Shown here: positions 42,812 through 50,970 of the stretch, one piece after another
Layout: the number at the start of each line of letters is the position of its first letter
How positions within the stretch are numbered: position 1 is the stretch's first letter
Source: Streptomyces sp. Root431
GTDB lineage: Bacteria > Actinomycetota > Actinomycetes > Streptomycetales > Streptomycetaceae
Assembly: GCF_001426585.1 (NCBI RefSeq)
Contig: NZ_LMEI01000006.1
Location: 174,945-238,944 of the forward strand
Length of the DNA: 64,000 nucleotides
Reading direction: 5' to 3'
Notes under the pieces: generated by a model
The model's database searches: none
The model's input: the letters and a program-made list of their open reading frames with translations, nothing else
Told to the model about the DNA's origin: nothing
Position numbers and translations under genes: made by a program

Positions 42812-43705
42812 ATGACGTACCGGCAGTCGTCACCGTACGCACCCCCCCGCCGCCCCCGCCGCCCCTCACTTCCCCGGCCGCCCCGCCGCGCCCGCCTCAC
42901 CCGGCGCGGACGCCTCGCGCTCCTGCTCGGCGCCGTCGTCGCCGCGGCCGCCGCGATCACCGTCCCGCTCCTGCTGCTCCCGGGCGACGAACCGGCCGTC
43001 GAAAAGCCCCGAACCCTCCTCGTCCCCGAAGGATGGCGCTCGGGGCAGGTCTACACGGCCGTCGACCGGGCCCTCGGCCTGCCCGAAGGGACCACGCGCA
43101 AGGCCGCCTCCGCACCCGGCGCCGTCCTCCCGCTCCCCGCCGCGGCCGGGGGCAACCCTGAGGGCTACCTCTTCCCCGCCACCTATCCGGTCGTCGCCGC
43201 CAGCACCCCCGAAGGGCTCCTCCGCTACATGGCGGAGACCGCGGGCAAACGATTCGGCACCCAGCGGATCGCCGAGGGCGCCAAGGCGTACGGGATGAGC
43301 ACGTACCAGGCGGTGATCGCGGCCAGCATCGTGCAGGCGGAGGCCGACAGCCCCGAGGACATGGCCAAGGTCGCCCGAGTCGTCCACAACCGGCTCGCCC
43401 GGGGCATGGCCCTCCAGATGGACTCGACCCTGAACTACGCCCTGGGCCGCAGCACCGTCGACACGACCACCGCGGACACGAAGATCGCCAGTCCGTACAA
43501 CACGTACGAACGGAAGGGTCTGCCACCGACACCCATCGGGAACCCGGGGGAGCAGGCACTGGGCGCGGTCATCCGCCCGGCGGACGGCGACTGGCTGTAC
43601 TTCGTCACGGTGGCCCCGGGGGACACCCGCTTCACCGCCGACTACGCGCTCCACCAGGAGAACGTCGCGGAGTTCAACGCGAACCGGCGCGCCGCGACGT
43701 CCTGA
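42812..43705 (+). CDS. MltG-like endolytic murein transglycosylase
   Basis: The 297-residue product has a basic, Pro/Arg-rich cytoplasmic tip, one membrane helix (about 36-58) and an extracytoplasmic YceG-like domain: N-P-E-G-Y-L-F-P-A-T-Y, A-A-S-I-V-Q-A-E-A-D, V-V-H-N-R-L-A-R-G-M-A-L-Q-M-D-S-T, Y-N-T-Y-x-R-K-G-L-P-P-T-P-I-G-N-P-G and A-V-I-R-P-A-D-G-D-W-L-Y-F-V. MltG cuts nascent glycan strands at the membrane. Most bacterial MltG read S-I-V-E-K-E or S-I-V-E-R-E at the catalytic Glu; here the first Glu is Gln and the second is kept. It is shorter than the main MltG of Streptomyces, so this may be a paralogue. Confidence 0.88.
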   Translation: MTYRQSSPYAPPRRPRRPSLPRPPRRARLTRRGRLALLLGAVVAAAAAITVPLLLLPGDEPAVEKPRTLLVPEGWRSGQVYTAVDRALGLPEGTTRKAASAPGAVLPLPAAAGGNPEGYLFPATYPVVAASTPEGLLRYMAETAGKRFGTQRIAEGAKAYGMSTYQAVIAASIVQAEADSPEDMAKVARVVHNRLARGMALQMDSTLNYALGRSTVDTTTADTKIASPYNTYERKGLPPTPIGNPGEQALGAVIRPADGDWLYFVTVAPGDTRFTADYALHQENVAEFNANRRAATS

Positions 43706-43729
43706 GGGCGACGGGGGACGCCCGATTCC

Positions 43730-44845
43730 TCAGGCGGTCGCGACGGCAGCGGCAGCGGCGAGTTCGCGGGTCAGAAGGCGGCGGATGTCGGAGACGGCCG
43801 CGCGGCCCGCGCGGTTGGCGCCGATGGTCGAGGCCGAGGGGCCGTAGCCGACGAGGTGGACGCGCTCGTCGCGGACCGCCCGCGTCCCCTCCAGTCGGAT
43901 GCCGCCGCCCGGCTCCCGCAGGCGGAGGGGCGTCAGGTGGTCGATGGCGGCACGGAAACCGGTCGCCCACAGGATCACGTCCGCGTCGACGGTCCGCCCG
44001 TCGTCCCAGGCCACCCCGGTCGGGGTGAGCCGGTCGAACATCGGCAGCCGGTCCAGGACGCCGCTCTCCCGCGCCGCGCGGATCGCGTCGTTGAGGGGGA
44101 GGCCGGTGACCGAGACGACGCTCTGCGGCGGCAGTCCGAGGCGTACGCGCTCCTCGACGAGCGCCACGGCCGCCCGGCCCTCGGCCTCGCCGAAGGGGCC
44201 TTCGCGGAAGACGGGCTCGCGCCGGGTCACCCAGGTCGTCGCGGCGGCGACCTCGGCGATCTCCATGAGGTGCTGGGTCCCGGAGGCGCCGCCGCCGACG
44301 ACGATCACCCGCTTCCCGGCGAACTCCTCCGGGCCCGGGTAGCCGGAAGTGTGCAGCTGGCGGCCCCGGAAGGTCTCCTGCCCCTGGTAGCGCGGCCAGA
44401 AGGGGCGGTCCCAGGTGCCCGTCGCGTTGATCAGGGCGCGCGTGGCGTACGCCCCCTCGGAGGTCTCGACGAGCAGCCGCCCGCCGTCGCCCTCCCGGAC
44501 GGCGGTGACGTCGACGGGCCGGTGGACCCGCAGGTCGAAGGTCCGCTCGTACGTGTCGAAGTACGCGCCGATCACCTCCGAGGAGGGTCGCGCGGGGTCG
44601 GCGCCGGTCAGCTCCATGCCGGGCAGCGCGTACATGCCGTGCACCTTGCCGTACGTGAGGGAGGGCCACCGGAACTGCCAGGCGCCGCCCGCGCGCGGGG
44701 CGTGGTCGAGGACGACGAAGTCCCGGTCCGGCTCCAGGCCGGTGCGCCGCAGGTGGAAGGCGGCCGAGAGGCCCGCCTGCCCGGCGCCGATGACGACGAC
44801 GTCCACGGTCGTGGCCTGCTCCGCTGCTCCACCAAATTCGTTCAC
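43730..44845 (-). CDS. Flavin-containing monooxygenase-like NAD(P)/FAD oxidoreductase
   Basis: The 371-residue product has an N-terminal FAD motif V-V-V-I-G-A-G-Q-A-G-L-S-A-A (about 16-29), A-T-G-T-W near 128, a second nucleotide motif V-I-V-V-G-G-G-A-S-G-T and I-L-W-A-T-G-F-R, the pattern of the flavin monooxygenase/CzcO-like group. The substrate is unknown. A GTG start (V-N-E-F-G-G-A-A-E-Q) is used because no upstream ATG is in frame close by. It lies downstream of ssuD with 65 bases between and may share its sulfur control. Confidence 0.88.
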   Translation of the reverse strand: MNEFGGAAEQATTVDVVVIGAGQAGLSAAFHLRRTGLEPDRDFVVLDHAPRAGGAWQFRWPSLTYGKVHGMYALPGMELTGADPARPSSEVIGAYFDTYERTFDLRVHRPVDVTAVREGDGGRLLVETSEGAYATRALINATGTWDRPFWPRYQGQETFRGRQLHTSGYPGPEEFAGKRVIVVGGGASGTQHLMEIAEVAAATTWVTRREPVFREGPFGEAEGRAAVALVEERVRLGLPPQSVVSVTGLPLNDAIRAARESGVLDRLPMFDRLTPTGVAWDDGRTVDADVILWATGFRAAIDHLTPLRLREPGGGIRLEGTRAVRDERVHLVGYGPSASTIGANRAGRAAVSDIRRLLTRELAAAAAVATA

Positions 44846-44910
44846 GGTTCTACTAACTCTTCGGGGGTCGGAGATCTTCCCGCCCGGGCGACGGGTCCCC
44901 GCGACCCGAT

Positions 44911-46044
44911 CTAGAACACCACGGGCGCCGGTGCCACGAGCCCGCGTGCCACGAGCTCCGGCGTCACGCCCTCGCCGAACCAGTACGCCTCCTCCAGGTG
45001 CGGGTAGCCCGACAGGACGAAGTGCTCCACGCCCAGGTCGTGGTACTCCTCGATCCGGTCCGCGACATCGGCGTGACTGCCGACCAGCGCGGTGCCGGCC
45101 CCGCCCCGCACGAGGCCGACCCCCGCCCACAGGTTCGGCGAGATCTCCAGCTTGTCCCGGTCCAGGGAGCCGCGTCCGTGCAGGGCCAGCATCCGCTGCT
45201 GGCCGACGGACTCGCTGCGGCCGAGCTGCTCCTGTGCGGAGGCGACCGTCCCGGCGTCGAGGTCGGCGAGCAGCCGTTCGGCGGTCGCCCAGGCCTCGCG
45301 CGCCGAGTCGCGCGACACCGTGTGCAGCCGGATCCCGAAACGGACCTTCCGCCCGCGCTCCTCCGCGAGGCGCCGGATCCAGTCGATCTTCTCCTTCACC
45401 TGCCACGGCGGCTCGCCCCAGGTCAGGTACACGTCCGCGTGCTCCGCCGCGACCGGGCCCGCCGCCGCGGACGAGCCGCCGAAGAAGACCTCCGGCAGCG
45501 GGTCCGGCGGCAGGGCGGTCAGCCCGCCCTCGATCCGGAAGTGCTCGCCGTCGAAGTCGTACGGCCGCCCGCTCCAGACGCCCCGCACTACCGAGAGGAA
45601 CTCGGCCGTGCGCGCGTACCGCCGGTCGTGGTCGAGTCGGTCGCCGAAGCGGCGCTGCTCGGCGGAGTCCCCGCCGGTCACCACGTTGAGGAGCAGCCGG
45701 CCCCGGGTGATCCGCTGGTACGTGGCCGCCATCTGCGCCGCGAGGACGGGGGAGATGACCCCGGGCCGGAACGCGACCAGGAACTTGAGGCGCTCGGTGT
45801 GCTGGGCGAGCGCGACGGTGGTCAGCCAGGCGTCCTCGCAGAAGGTCCCGGTCGGGGTCAGGACCGCTTCAAAGCCCAACTGCTCGGCGGCTTTGGCGAT
45901 TTGGGTCAGGTAGGTGATGTCGGGGGCGCGCAGGCCGGGCACGGTGCCGTTCCGGGTGATCCCGCCGTCGGCATAGGCGTGCCGGTCGACGAGGGTCCGG
46001 CCGTCGCCGCCGGTCGGCAGGAACCAGTGCAGGTGGACGGTCAT
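44911..46044 (-). CDS. ssuD: FMNH2-dependent alkanesulfonate monooxygenase
   Basis: The 377-residue product begins M-T-V-H-L-H-W-F-L-P-T-G-G-D-G-R and has E-Q-L-G-F-E-A-V-L-T-P-T-G-T-F-C-E-D-A-W, F-R-P-G-V-I-S-P, N-V-V-T-G-G-D, H-Y/F-D-H-D-R-R-Y-x-R and H-F-V-L-S-G-Y-P-H-L-E-E-A-Y-W-F-G-E-G, matching SsuD closely. It cleaves C1-C14-type alkanesulfonates to aldehyde and sulfite using reduced FMN, providing sulfur under starvation. No ssuE reductase or SsuABC transporter is adjacent in the window. A small upstream ORF looks like a sulfur-type leader peptide. Confidence 0.93.
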   Translation of the reverse strand: MTVHLHWFLPTGGDGRTLVDRHAYADGGITRNGTVPGLRAPDITYLTQIAKAAEQLGFEAVLTPTGTFCEDAWLTTVALAQHTERLKFLVAFRPGVISPVLAAQMAATYQRITRGRLLLNVVTGGDSAEQRRFGDRLDHDRRYARTAEFLSVVRGVWSGRPYDFDGEHFRIEGGLTALPPDPLPEVFFGGSSAAAGPVAAEHADVYLTWGEPPWQVKEKIDWIRRLAEERGRKVRFGIRLHTVSRDSAREAWATAERLLADLDAGTVASAQEQLGRSESVGQQRMLALHGRGSLDRDKLEISPNLWAGVGLVRGGAGTALVGSHADVADRIEEYHDLGVEHFVLSGYPHLEEAYWFGEGVTPELVARGLVAPAPVVF

Positions 46045-46086
46045 GAGGGGGCCTTTCCGTCAGCGCGTCGAAGGTGCGCCTCGGTG

Positions 46087-46119
46087 GTCGCGGGCGCGGA
46101 GCGGGCACGCGCGCGCGAC
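46087..46119 (-). other. Hairpin between leader peptide and ssuD, candidate attenuator
   Basis: GTCGCGGGCGCG (46087-46098) pairs with 46108-46119 with one mismatch across a 9-base loop. It lies 43 bases downstream of the leader peptide stop and 43 bases upstream of ssuD, where a regulatory hairpin would be expected. Confidence 0.4.
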
Positions 46120-46161
46120 GTCAGGGCGCCAGGGCTTCTGAAGGGGAGTGGTGAGAGGGCG

Positions 46162-46245
46162 TCAGCAGCCGCGGCGACACGCGGCGGAGGCCACCCGCAG
46201 CAGGTCGATGTGACCGCGCGTGGTGAGCAGAGCTGTACGCAACAT
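46162..46245 (-). CDS. Sulfur-metabolism leader peptide upstream of ssuD
   Basis: The 27-residue ORF starts M-L-R-T-A-L-L-T-T-R-G and continues H-I-D-L-L-R-V-A-S-A-A-C-R-R-G-C before TGA. R-x-H-I-D-L-x-R-V-x-S-A-x-C is the recurring pattern of small actinobacterial ORFs annotated as putative leader peptides before sulfur-assimilation genes, and two Cys codons sit near the end, where cysteine shortage could stall a ribosome. The promoter places transcription start at the ATG, so it is leaderless like known cysteine-responsive actinobacterial leaders. It lies 117 bases upstream of ssuD. Confidence 0.78.
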   Translation of the reverse strand: MLRTALLTTRGHIDLLRVASAACRRGC

Positions 46246-46251
46246 GGCGCG

Positions 46252-46280
46252 AACGTATCCGCCCCCGTGTGCCGGGTCAA
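46252..46280 (-). promoter_or_regulatory. Promoter of the leader peptide and ssuD
   Basis: On the minus strand TTGACC (46280-46275), 17 bases and TACGTT (46257-46252) put transcription start about 6-7 bases on, at the leader ATG (46245). Confidence 0.65.
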
Positions 46281-46351
46281 CGGCCTCTCCGGGGCGTGGA
46301 CCCGCACGCTTGGCCGGAATTCGCCTTGTGGTCGGGTTCCGGACCCCCCTT

Positions 46352-46380
46352 TTGCGACTAGCTAAGGTTAGGCTAACCTT
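46352..46380 (+). promoter_or_regulatory. Iron-box promoter of the siderophore ABC operon
   Basis: AAGGTTAG-G-CTAACCTT (46364-46380) is a perfect palindrome matching the IdeR/DmdR1 iron-box consensus. It overlaps a promoter TTGCGA (46352-46357), 16 bases, TAACCT (46374-46379). Start of transcription would fall at the GTG at 46387. Confidence 0.85.
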
Positions 46381-46386
46381 CGGGAC

Positions 46387-47247
46387 GTGCAAGCAGGTGA
46401 ACAGACCTCCGCGGCCCCGGGCCCCCACGGTCATCAACTCTCGGCCATGGGCGTCACCGTGGCGTACGAAGGCGTCGACGTCGTCCACGACGCGTCCATG
46501 ACGCTGCGCCCCGGCGAAGTGACCGTCCTGGTCGGCCCGAACGGCAGCGGCAAGTCGACGCTGCTGCGCACCATCGCGCGCCTCCAGCAGCCGCGGACCG
46601 CCACGCTCGTCCTCGACGACACCACCGACGGTCTCGCGCTGAGCCCCCGTGAATTCTCGCGCCACGTCGCCCTGCTCACCCAGGGACGCCCCACCCCCAG
46701 CGGGCTCACCGTGCGGGACGTGGTCGAATTCGGCCGCTACCCGTACCGGGGACGCTGGGGCAAGGCCGACCCGGGCGGCAGGGAAGCCGTGGACCGCGCC
46801 CTCGCCATGACGGGCGTCACGGAACTCGCGGAGCGCGGCGCCGAGCACCTCTCCGGCGGCCAGCTCCAGCGCGTCTGGCTCGCCGGCTGCCTCGCGCAGC
46901 AGACGGGCGTGCTGCTGCTCGACGAACCCACGACCTACCTCGACCTCCGCTACCAGGTCGAACTCCTCGACCTCATGCGCGATCTGGCGGACGACCACGG
47001 CATCGCCGTCGGCGCCGTCCTCCACGACCTCGACCAGGCCGCGGCCGTCGCCGACCGGATCGTCCTGCTCGACGCGGGACGGGTCGTCGCGGACGGCGAC
47101 CCCGAGGACGTCCTGACACCACAGCGGCTCTCCGACACGTACGGCATCCGCATCGAGGTCGACACCGACCCTCTCACCGGACGGCTGCGCACGCGCGCCA
47201 TCGGCCGGCACCACTCGCGAAGCGAAAGGCTCAGCACCACCTCATGA
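46387..47247 (+). CDS. Iron-siderophore ABC importer, ATPase
   Basis: The 286-residue product has the FecE/FhuC layout: Walker A G-P-N-G-S-G-K-S-T-L-L (about 58-68), V-R-D-V-V-E-F-G-R-Y-P-Y, signature L-S-G-G-Q-L-Q-R-V-W, Walker B V-L-L-L-D-E-P-T-T-Y-L-D and V-L-H-D-L-D-Q-A. It powers uptake of ferric siderophores. The GTG start lies 7 bases after the -10, so the mRNA is probably leaderless; an internal ATG at 46447 is an alternative. Its end overlaps the next gene in an ATGA. Confidence 0.93.
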   Translation: MQAGEQTSAAPGPHGHQLSAMGVTVAYEGVDVVHDASMTLRPGEVTVLVGPNGSGKSTLLRTIARLQQPRTATLVLDDTTDGLALSPREFSRHVALLTQGRPTPSGLTVRDVVEFGRYPYRGRWGKADPGGREAVDRALAMTGVTELAERGAEHLSGGQLQRVWLAGCLAQQTGVLLLDEPTTYLDLRYQVELLDLMRDLADDHGIAVGAVLHDLDQAAAVADRIVLLDAGRVVADGDPEDVLTPQRLSDTYGIRIEVDTDPLTGRLRTRAIGRHHSRSERLSTTS

Positions 47248-48221
47248 AGCGCCTCCTCCTCACCACGGCGATCGCGACCACCGCGGCCCTGGCCCTCACG
47301 GCCTGCGGCACCACCGAGCCCGCCGCCGACGACGCGAAGAAGTCCGCTGAGCCCATCACCCTCACCGACTCCACGGGCGAGAAGGTCGAGCTCGACGGCC
47401 CCGCCAAGAAGGTCGTCGGCACCGAGTGGAACGTCGTCGAGCACCTGATCACGCTGGGCGTCGACCCGGTCGGCGTCGCCGACGTCAAGGGCTACAAGAC
47501 CTGGGACACCGCCGTCCCGCTCAAGAACGAGCCGAAGGACATCGGCACGCGCGGCGAGCCGAGCGTCGAGACCGTCGCCGCCCTGAAGCCCGACCTCATC
47601 GTCGCCACCACCGACCTGCCGCCGGCCGCCGTCAAGCAGCTGCGCAAGGTCGCCCCCGTCCTGACCCTGAAGTCCGCCGACGCCGCCGACCCGATCGGCC
47701 GGATGAACGCGGACCTCGACGCCATCGCCAAGGCCACGGGCACCACGCAGAAGTCCGAGGAGCTCAAGAAGCAGTTCCAGGCGAAGCTCGACGAGGGCAA
47801 GAAGAAGCTCGCCGACGCCGGTCTCGCCGGCACGAAGTACGCCTTCGCCGACGGCTACGTCATGTCCAACCAGGTCTCGATCCGCCCCTACACCAGCGGT
47901 TCGCTGATCGGCGCGGTCAACGAGAAGCTCGGTCTGAAGAACGCCTGGACCGTCAAGGGCGACCCGGCCTACGGCCTCGGCTCCACCGACGTCGAGGGCC
48001 TCACCAAGCTCGGTGACGTGCAGTTCGCCTATGTCGGCAACGACGGCGACGCCGGCAGCACGCCGTTCACCGGCGTCCTCGCCAAGGACAAGGTCTGGAC
48101 GTCCCTGCCGTTCGTCAAGAAGGGCAACGTCCACCGACTGCCCGACGGCATCTGGATGTTCGGCGGCCCCCAGTCGATGAGCACGTACGTCGACTCCGTC
48201 GTCGCCGCTCTGACGAAGTAA
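47244..48221 (+). CDS. Iron-siderophore substrate-binding lipoprotein
   Basis: The 325-residue product has a lipoprotein signal M-K-R-L-L-L-T-T-A-I-A-T-T-A-A-L-A-L-T-A-C with the lipobox Cys at 21. V-V-G-T-E-W-N-V-V-E-H-L-I-T-L-G-V-D-P-V-G, L-K-P-D-L-I-V-A and the long linking helix rich in Lys/Glu (about 165-190) are typical of class III periplasmic-binding proteins for siderophores. It delivers ferric siderophore to the fused permease. The particular siderophore cannot be told. Start overlaps the ATPase stop. Confidence 0.93.
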   Translation: MKRLLLTTAIATTAALALTACGTTEPAADDAKKSAEPITLTDSTGEKVELDGPAKKVVGTEWNVVEHLITLGVDPVGVADVKGYKTWDTAVPLKNEPKDIGTRGEPSVETVAALKPDLIVATTDLPPAAVKQLRKVAPVLTLKSADAADPIGRMNADLDAIAKATGTTQKSEELKKQFQAKLDEGKKKLADAGLAGTKYAFADGYVMSNQVSIRPYTSGSLIGAVNEKLGLKNAWTVKGDPAYGLGSTDVEGLTKLGDVQFAYVGNDGDAGSTPFTGVLAKDKVWTSLPFVKKGNVHRLPDGIWMFGGPQSMSTYVDSVVAALTK

Positions 48222-48225
48222 CACC

Positions 48226-50292
48226 ATGGCCGTCACCGCAACCACCCCCGCCACCCGTCCGCCGACGGCCACGTCCCGGACGGGCGCGGCCCCGGTGACG
48301 GCCGCCCTGGTCCTCCTCGTCGCGGCCCTCGCGCTCGTGGACATCACCCAGGGCACCGCCGCGGTCGGCGCGCCCGAGGTGTGGAAGGCGTTCACGGGCC
48401 GGGCCGATCCGGCCGACGCGTCCGTCGTCATCGCCTCCCGCCTGCCGAGGATGACCGCCGGCCTCCTGGTCGGCGCCGTCCTCGGCATCGCGGGCGCCGC
48501 CCTCCAGGCCGTCAGCCGCAACGTCCTCGCCTCGCCCGACACCCTCGCCGTCAACGCGGGCTCCTACTTCGCGCTCGGCCTCGGCGCCGCCTTCGGTCTG
48601 TCGCTGCCGCTGTTCGCCTCCTCCGCCCTCGCCTTCGTCGGCGGTCTCGCGGCGGCCGCCGTCGTCCTCGCCCTCTCGGGCCTCGGCGCCGGCACCGTCC
48701 GGCTCGTCCTCGCGGGCAGCGCCCTCACCCTCGGCCTCACCGCCCTCACCGAGGGCCTGCTCCTGCTGTTCCCCCGGCAGACCGAGGGCCTGTTCGACTG
48801 GAACCAGGGCAGCATCGGCCAGAACGGCTTCGACGGCATCCTGCAGATGGCCCCGATCGCCGTCATCGGCCTCGTCGGACTGCTGCTCCTCGCCCGCCGG
48901 GTCGACGCCCTCGCCCTCGGCGACGACGCCGCCCGCGGCCTCGGCGTGCCCGTCCGCGCCACCCGGGTCACCGCCGTCGTCCTCGCCGCCCTGCTCTCCA
49001 CGGCCGCCGTCACCCTCGCCGGACCCGTCGGGTACGTCGGCCTCTGCGCCCCCGCGCTCGTCCGGCCCCTCGCCCGCAGGTTCCGGGGCTTCACCAAGTC
49101 GCGCGGCTTCCTGCCCGTCGCCGGACTCACCGGTGCCGCCCTCGTGCTCGGCTCCGACGTGCTCCTGCGCGCCCTCGTCCCCGCGGACGTGGTGGTCTCC
49201 GTGCCGACCGGCGTCGTCACCAGCCTCGTCGGCGCCGTCTTCCTGATCGTCATGGCCACCCGCGTCCGGGACTCGTCCGGCGCCGCCGCCACCGAGCGGC
49301 TCCACATCAGGAGCAGGGCCCGCTTCCTCACCGTCACCGCCGTCCTGGTGGCCGTCGTGATCGGCGTCGGCATCGCCGGGGTGCTCCTCGGCGACAGCAA
49401 GCTGCTCCTCGGCGACGTCGTGAACTGGGCCCAGGGCCAGGCCGGCAGGACCGTCACCTTCGTCCTCGACACGCGGGTGCCCCGCGTCCTCGCCGCCCTC
49501 TTCGCGGGCGCCGCGCTCGCCCTGGCCGGCACCCTCGTCCAGGCCGTCACCCGCAACCCGCTCGCCGAACCCGGCATCCTGGGCGTCTCCGGCGGCGCCG
49601 CGCTCGGCGCCGTACTCCTCGTGACGACCGTGCCCATGGCCGGTTCGTGGGGCATGGCCGGCGCCGCGTTCGCGGGCGCTGCGGCCAGCTCCGTCCTCGT
49701 CTTCGGACTGGCCGCGCGGGGCGGGTTCCAGCAGAACCGGCTCGTGCTCCTCGGCTTCGGCGTCGCCATCGCCGCCTCCGCCCTGATCAGCCTCATGATC
49801 ATCCTCACCGACCCGTTCAACGCGACGAAGGCCCTCACCTGGCTGTCGGGCTCCACCTACGGGCGGACCCTGCCCGACGTGATCCCCCTCGTCGTCGTCC
49901 TCGCCGTGGGCGCGGCCGTCGCGTTCGCCCGGCGCACCGAACTCGACCTCGTCTCCCTCGACGAGGACACCCCGCGCCTCCTCGGCCTCGGCCTGGGACG
50001 CGCCCGCCTCGGGTTCCTCGCGCTCTCCGTCCTGCTCACCGCCACCGCCGTGGCCGCCGCCGGCACGATCGGCTTCGTGGGACTCGTGGCACCGCACGCG
50101 GCCCGCGCCCTCGTCGGCCGGCAGCACGCCCGCGTCGTCCCGGTCGCGGTGCTCCTCGGCGCCGTCCTCGTCTGCACCGCGGACATGGTGGGCCGCACCG
50201 TCATCGCCCCGGCCCAGCTCGGCGCCGGCCTCATGACGGCCGTGATCGGCACCCCGTACTTCCTCTACCTGCTGATACGCAGCCGGGGATAG
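48226..50292 (+). CDS. Fused FecCD-type siderophore permease
   Basis: The 688-residue product is two FecCD permease modules in one chain, about 1-350 and 365-688. Each has R-L-P-R or R-V-P-R-x-x-A, G-A-A-L-Q-A-V-x-R-N and [18 protein letters not shown] sequences, and the cytoplasmic loop G-x-x-x-x-R-A or G-L-G-R-A. Fusion, as in FhuB, gives about 20 membrane helices from one gene. It lies 4 bases after the lipoprotein gene and completes the operon. Confidence 0.93.
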   Translation: MAVTATTPATRPPTATSRTGAAPVTAALVLLVAALALVDITQGTAAVGAPEVWKAFTGRADPADASVVIASRLPRMTAGLLVGAVLGIAGAALQAVSRNVLASPDTLAVNAGSYFALGLGAAFGLSLPLFASSALAFVGGLAAAAVVLALSGLGAGTVRLVLAGSALTLGLTALTEGLLLLFPRQTEGLFDWNQGSIGQNGFDGILQMAPIAVIGLVGLLLLARRVDALALGDDAARGLGVPVRATRVTAVVLAALLSTAAVTLAGPVGYVGLCAPALVRPLARRFRGFTKSRGFLPVAGLTGAALVLGSDVLLRALVPADVVVSVPTGVVTSLVGAVFLIVMATRVRDSSGAAATERLHIRSRARFLTVTAVLVAVVIGVGIAGVLLGDSKLLLGDVVNWAQGQAGRTVTFVLDTRVPRVLAALFAGAALALAGTLVQAVTRNPLAEPGILGVSGGAALGAVLLVTTVPMAGSWGMAGAAFAGAAASSVLVFGLAARGGFQQNRLVLLGFGVAIAASALISLMIILTDPFNATKALTWLSGSTYGRTLPDVIPLVVVLAVGAAVAFARRTELDLVSLDEDTPRLLGLGLGRARLGFLALSVLLTATAVAAAGTIGFVGLVAPHAARALVGRQHARVVPVAVLLGAVLVCTADMVGRTVIAPAQLGAGLMTAVIGTPYFLYLLIRSRG

Positions 50293-50350
50293 CCGCGGGC
50301 AGGAGCACGCCGGCCGGGGCGGAGGAACTCCGGCCGGCGTGCCGACGCCC

Positions 50351-50376
50351 CCGGACCGCCGGCCGGACAGGCCCTA
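50351..50376. repeat. Dispersed palindromic repeat, partial copy B
   Basis: GGCCGGACAGGCCCTAAG matches one arm of the repeat found at 1055 and 55679. The second arm is not recognisable here. It lies upstream of the nitrobindin-like gene. Confidence 0.5.
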
Positions 50377-50417
50377 AGCTGCGATCCTGCACAGGCCCCG
50401 ACCCAGGAGCGCACCTC

Positions 50418-50966
50418 ATGCTCGACCGCGACCGGAAGCACCCGTACCCCGACGCCCTCCGCCCGGACGAGGCACCCGCGCCGCACGCGCTGCTGGCGCC
50501 CGTGACCGGCCTCCTCGGCACCTGGGTCGGCCGGGGCCGCGGCGCGTACCCGACGCTGGCCGAGGAGTTCACGTACGAGCAGGAGGTCACCTTCAGCCAC
50601 GACGGACGCCCCTTCCTCCACTACGTGGCCCGCGCCTGGATCATCGACGCCGACGGCACCCCGCAGCGGCCCGCCGCCCGCGAGAGCGGCTGGTGGCGGA
50701 TGCAGCCCGACGGGCGCGTCGAGGCGCTGATCACCCAGCCCACCGGGATCGCGGAGATCCTGGTCGGCGGCGCGACCGACGACGGGGTCGACCTCACGAC
50801 CCATCAGGTGGCGCTGACCCCCACCGCCAAGGACGTGACCGCCACCCGGCGCCGCTACACCCTCACCGACGAGGGCGCGCTCGACTTCCGCCACGACCTC
50901 GCGGCGGTCGGACAGCCCCTGCAGTACCACCTTTCGGCAACCCTCCGACGCGAGAACGGGAACTGA
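50418..50966 (+). CDS. Nitrobindin-like haem beta-barrel protein
   Basis: The 182-residue product has the family signature [13 protein letters not shown] (about 34-46), [21 protein letters not shown] and a C-terminal beta strand [11 protein letters not shown] whose His is placed like the proximal haem ligand. Nitrobindins bind ferric haem and detoxify peroxynitrite or nitric oxide. AGGAG precedes the ATG. The peptidase gene follows after 4 bases. Confidence 0.87.
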   Translation: MLDRDRKHPYPDALRPDEAPAPHALLAPVTGLLGTWVGRGRGAYPTLAEEFTYEQEVTFSHDGRPFLHYVARAWIIDADGTPQRPAARESGWWRMQPDGRVEALITQPTGIAEILVGGATDDGVDLTTHQVALTPTAKDVTATRRRYTLTDEGALDFRHDLAAVGQPLQYHLSATLRRENGN

Positions 50967-50970
50967 GGCC

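Noticed and set aside
46387..47247. Internal ATG at 46447 as the true start of the siderophore ATPase
   Set aside because: The GTG at 46387 fits the promoter spacing for a leaderless mRNA better, although the internal ATG cannot be excluded.
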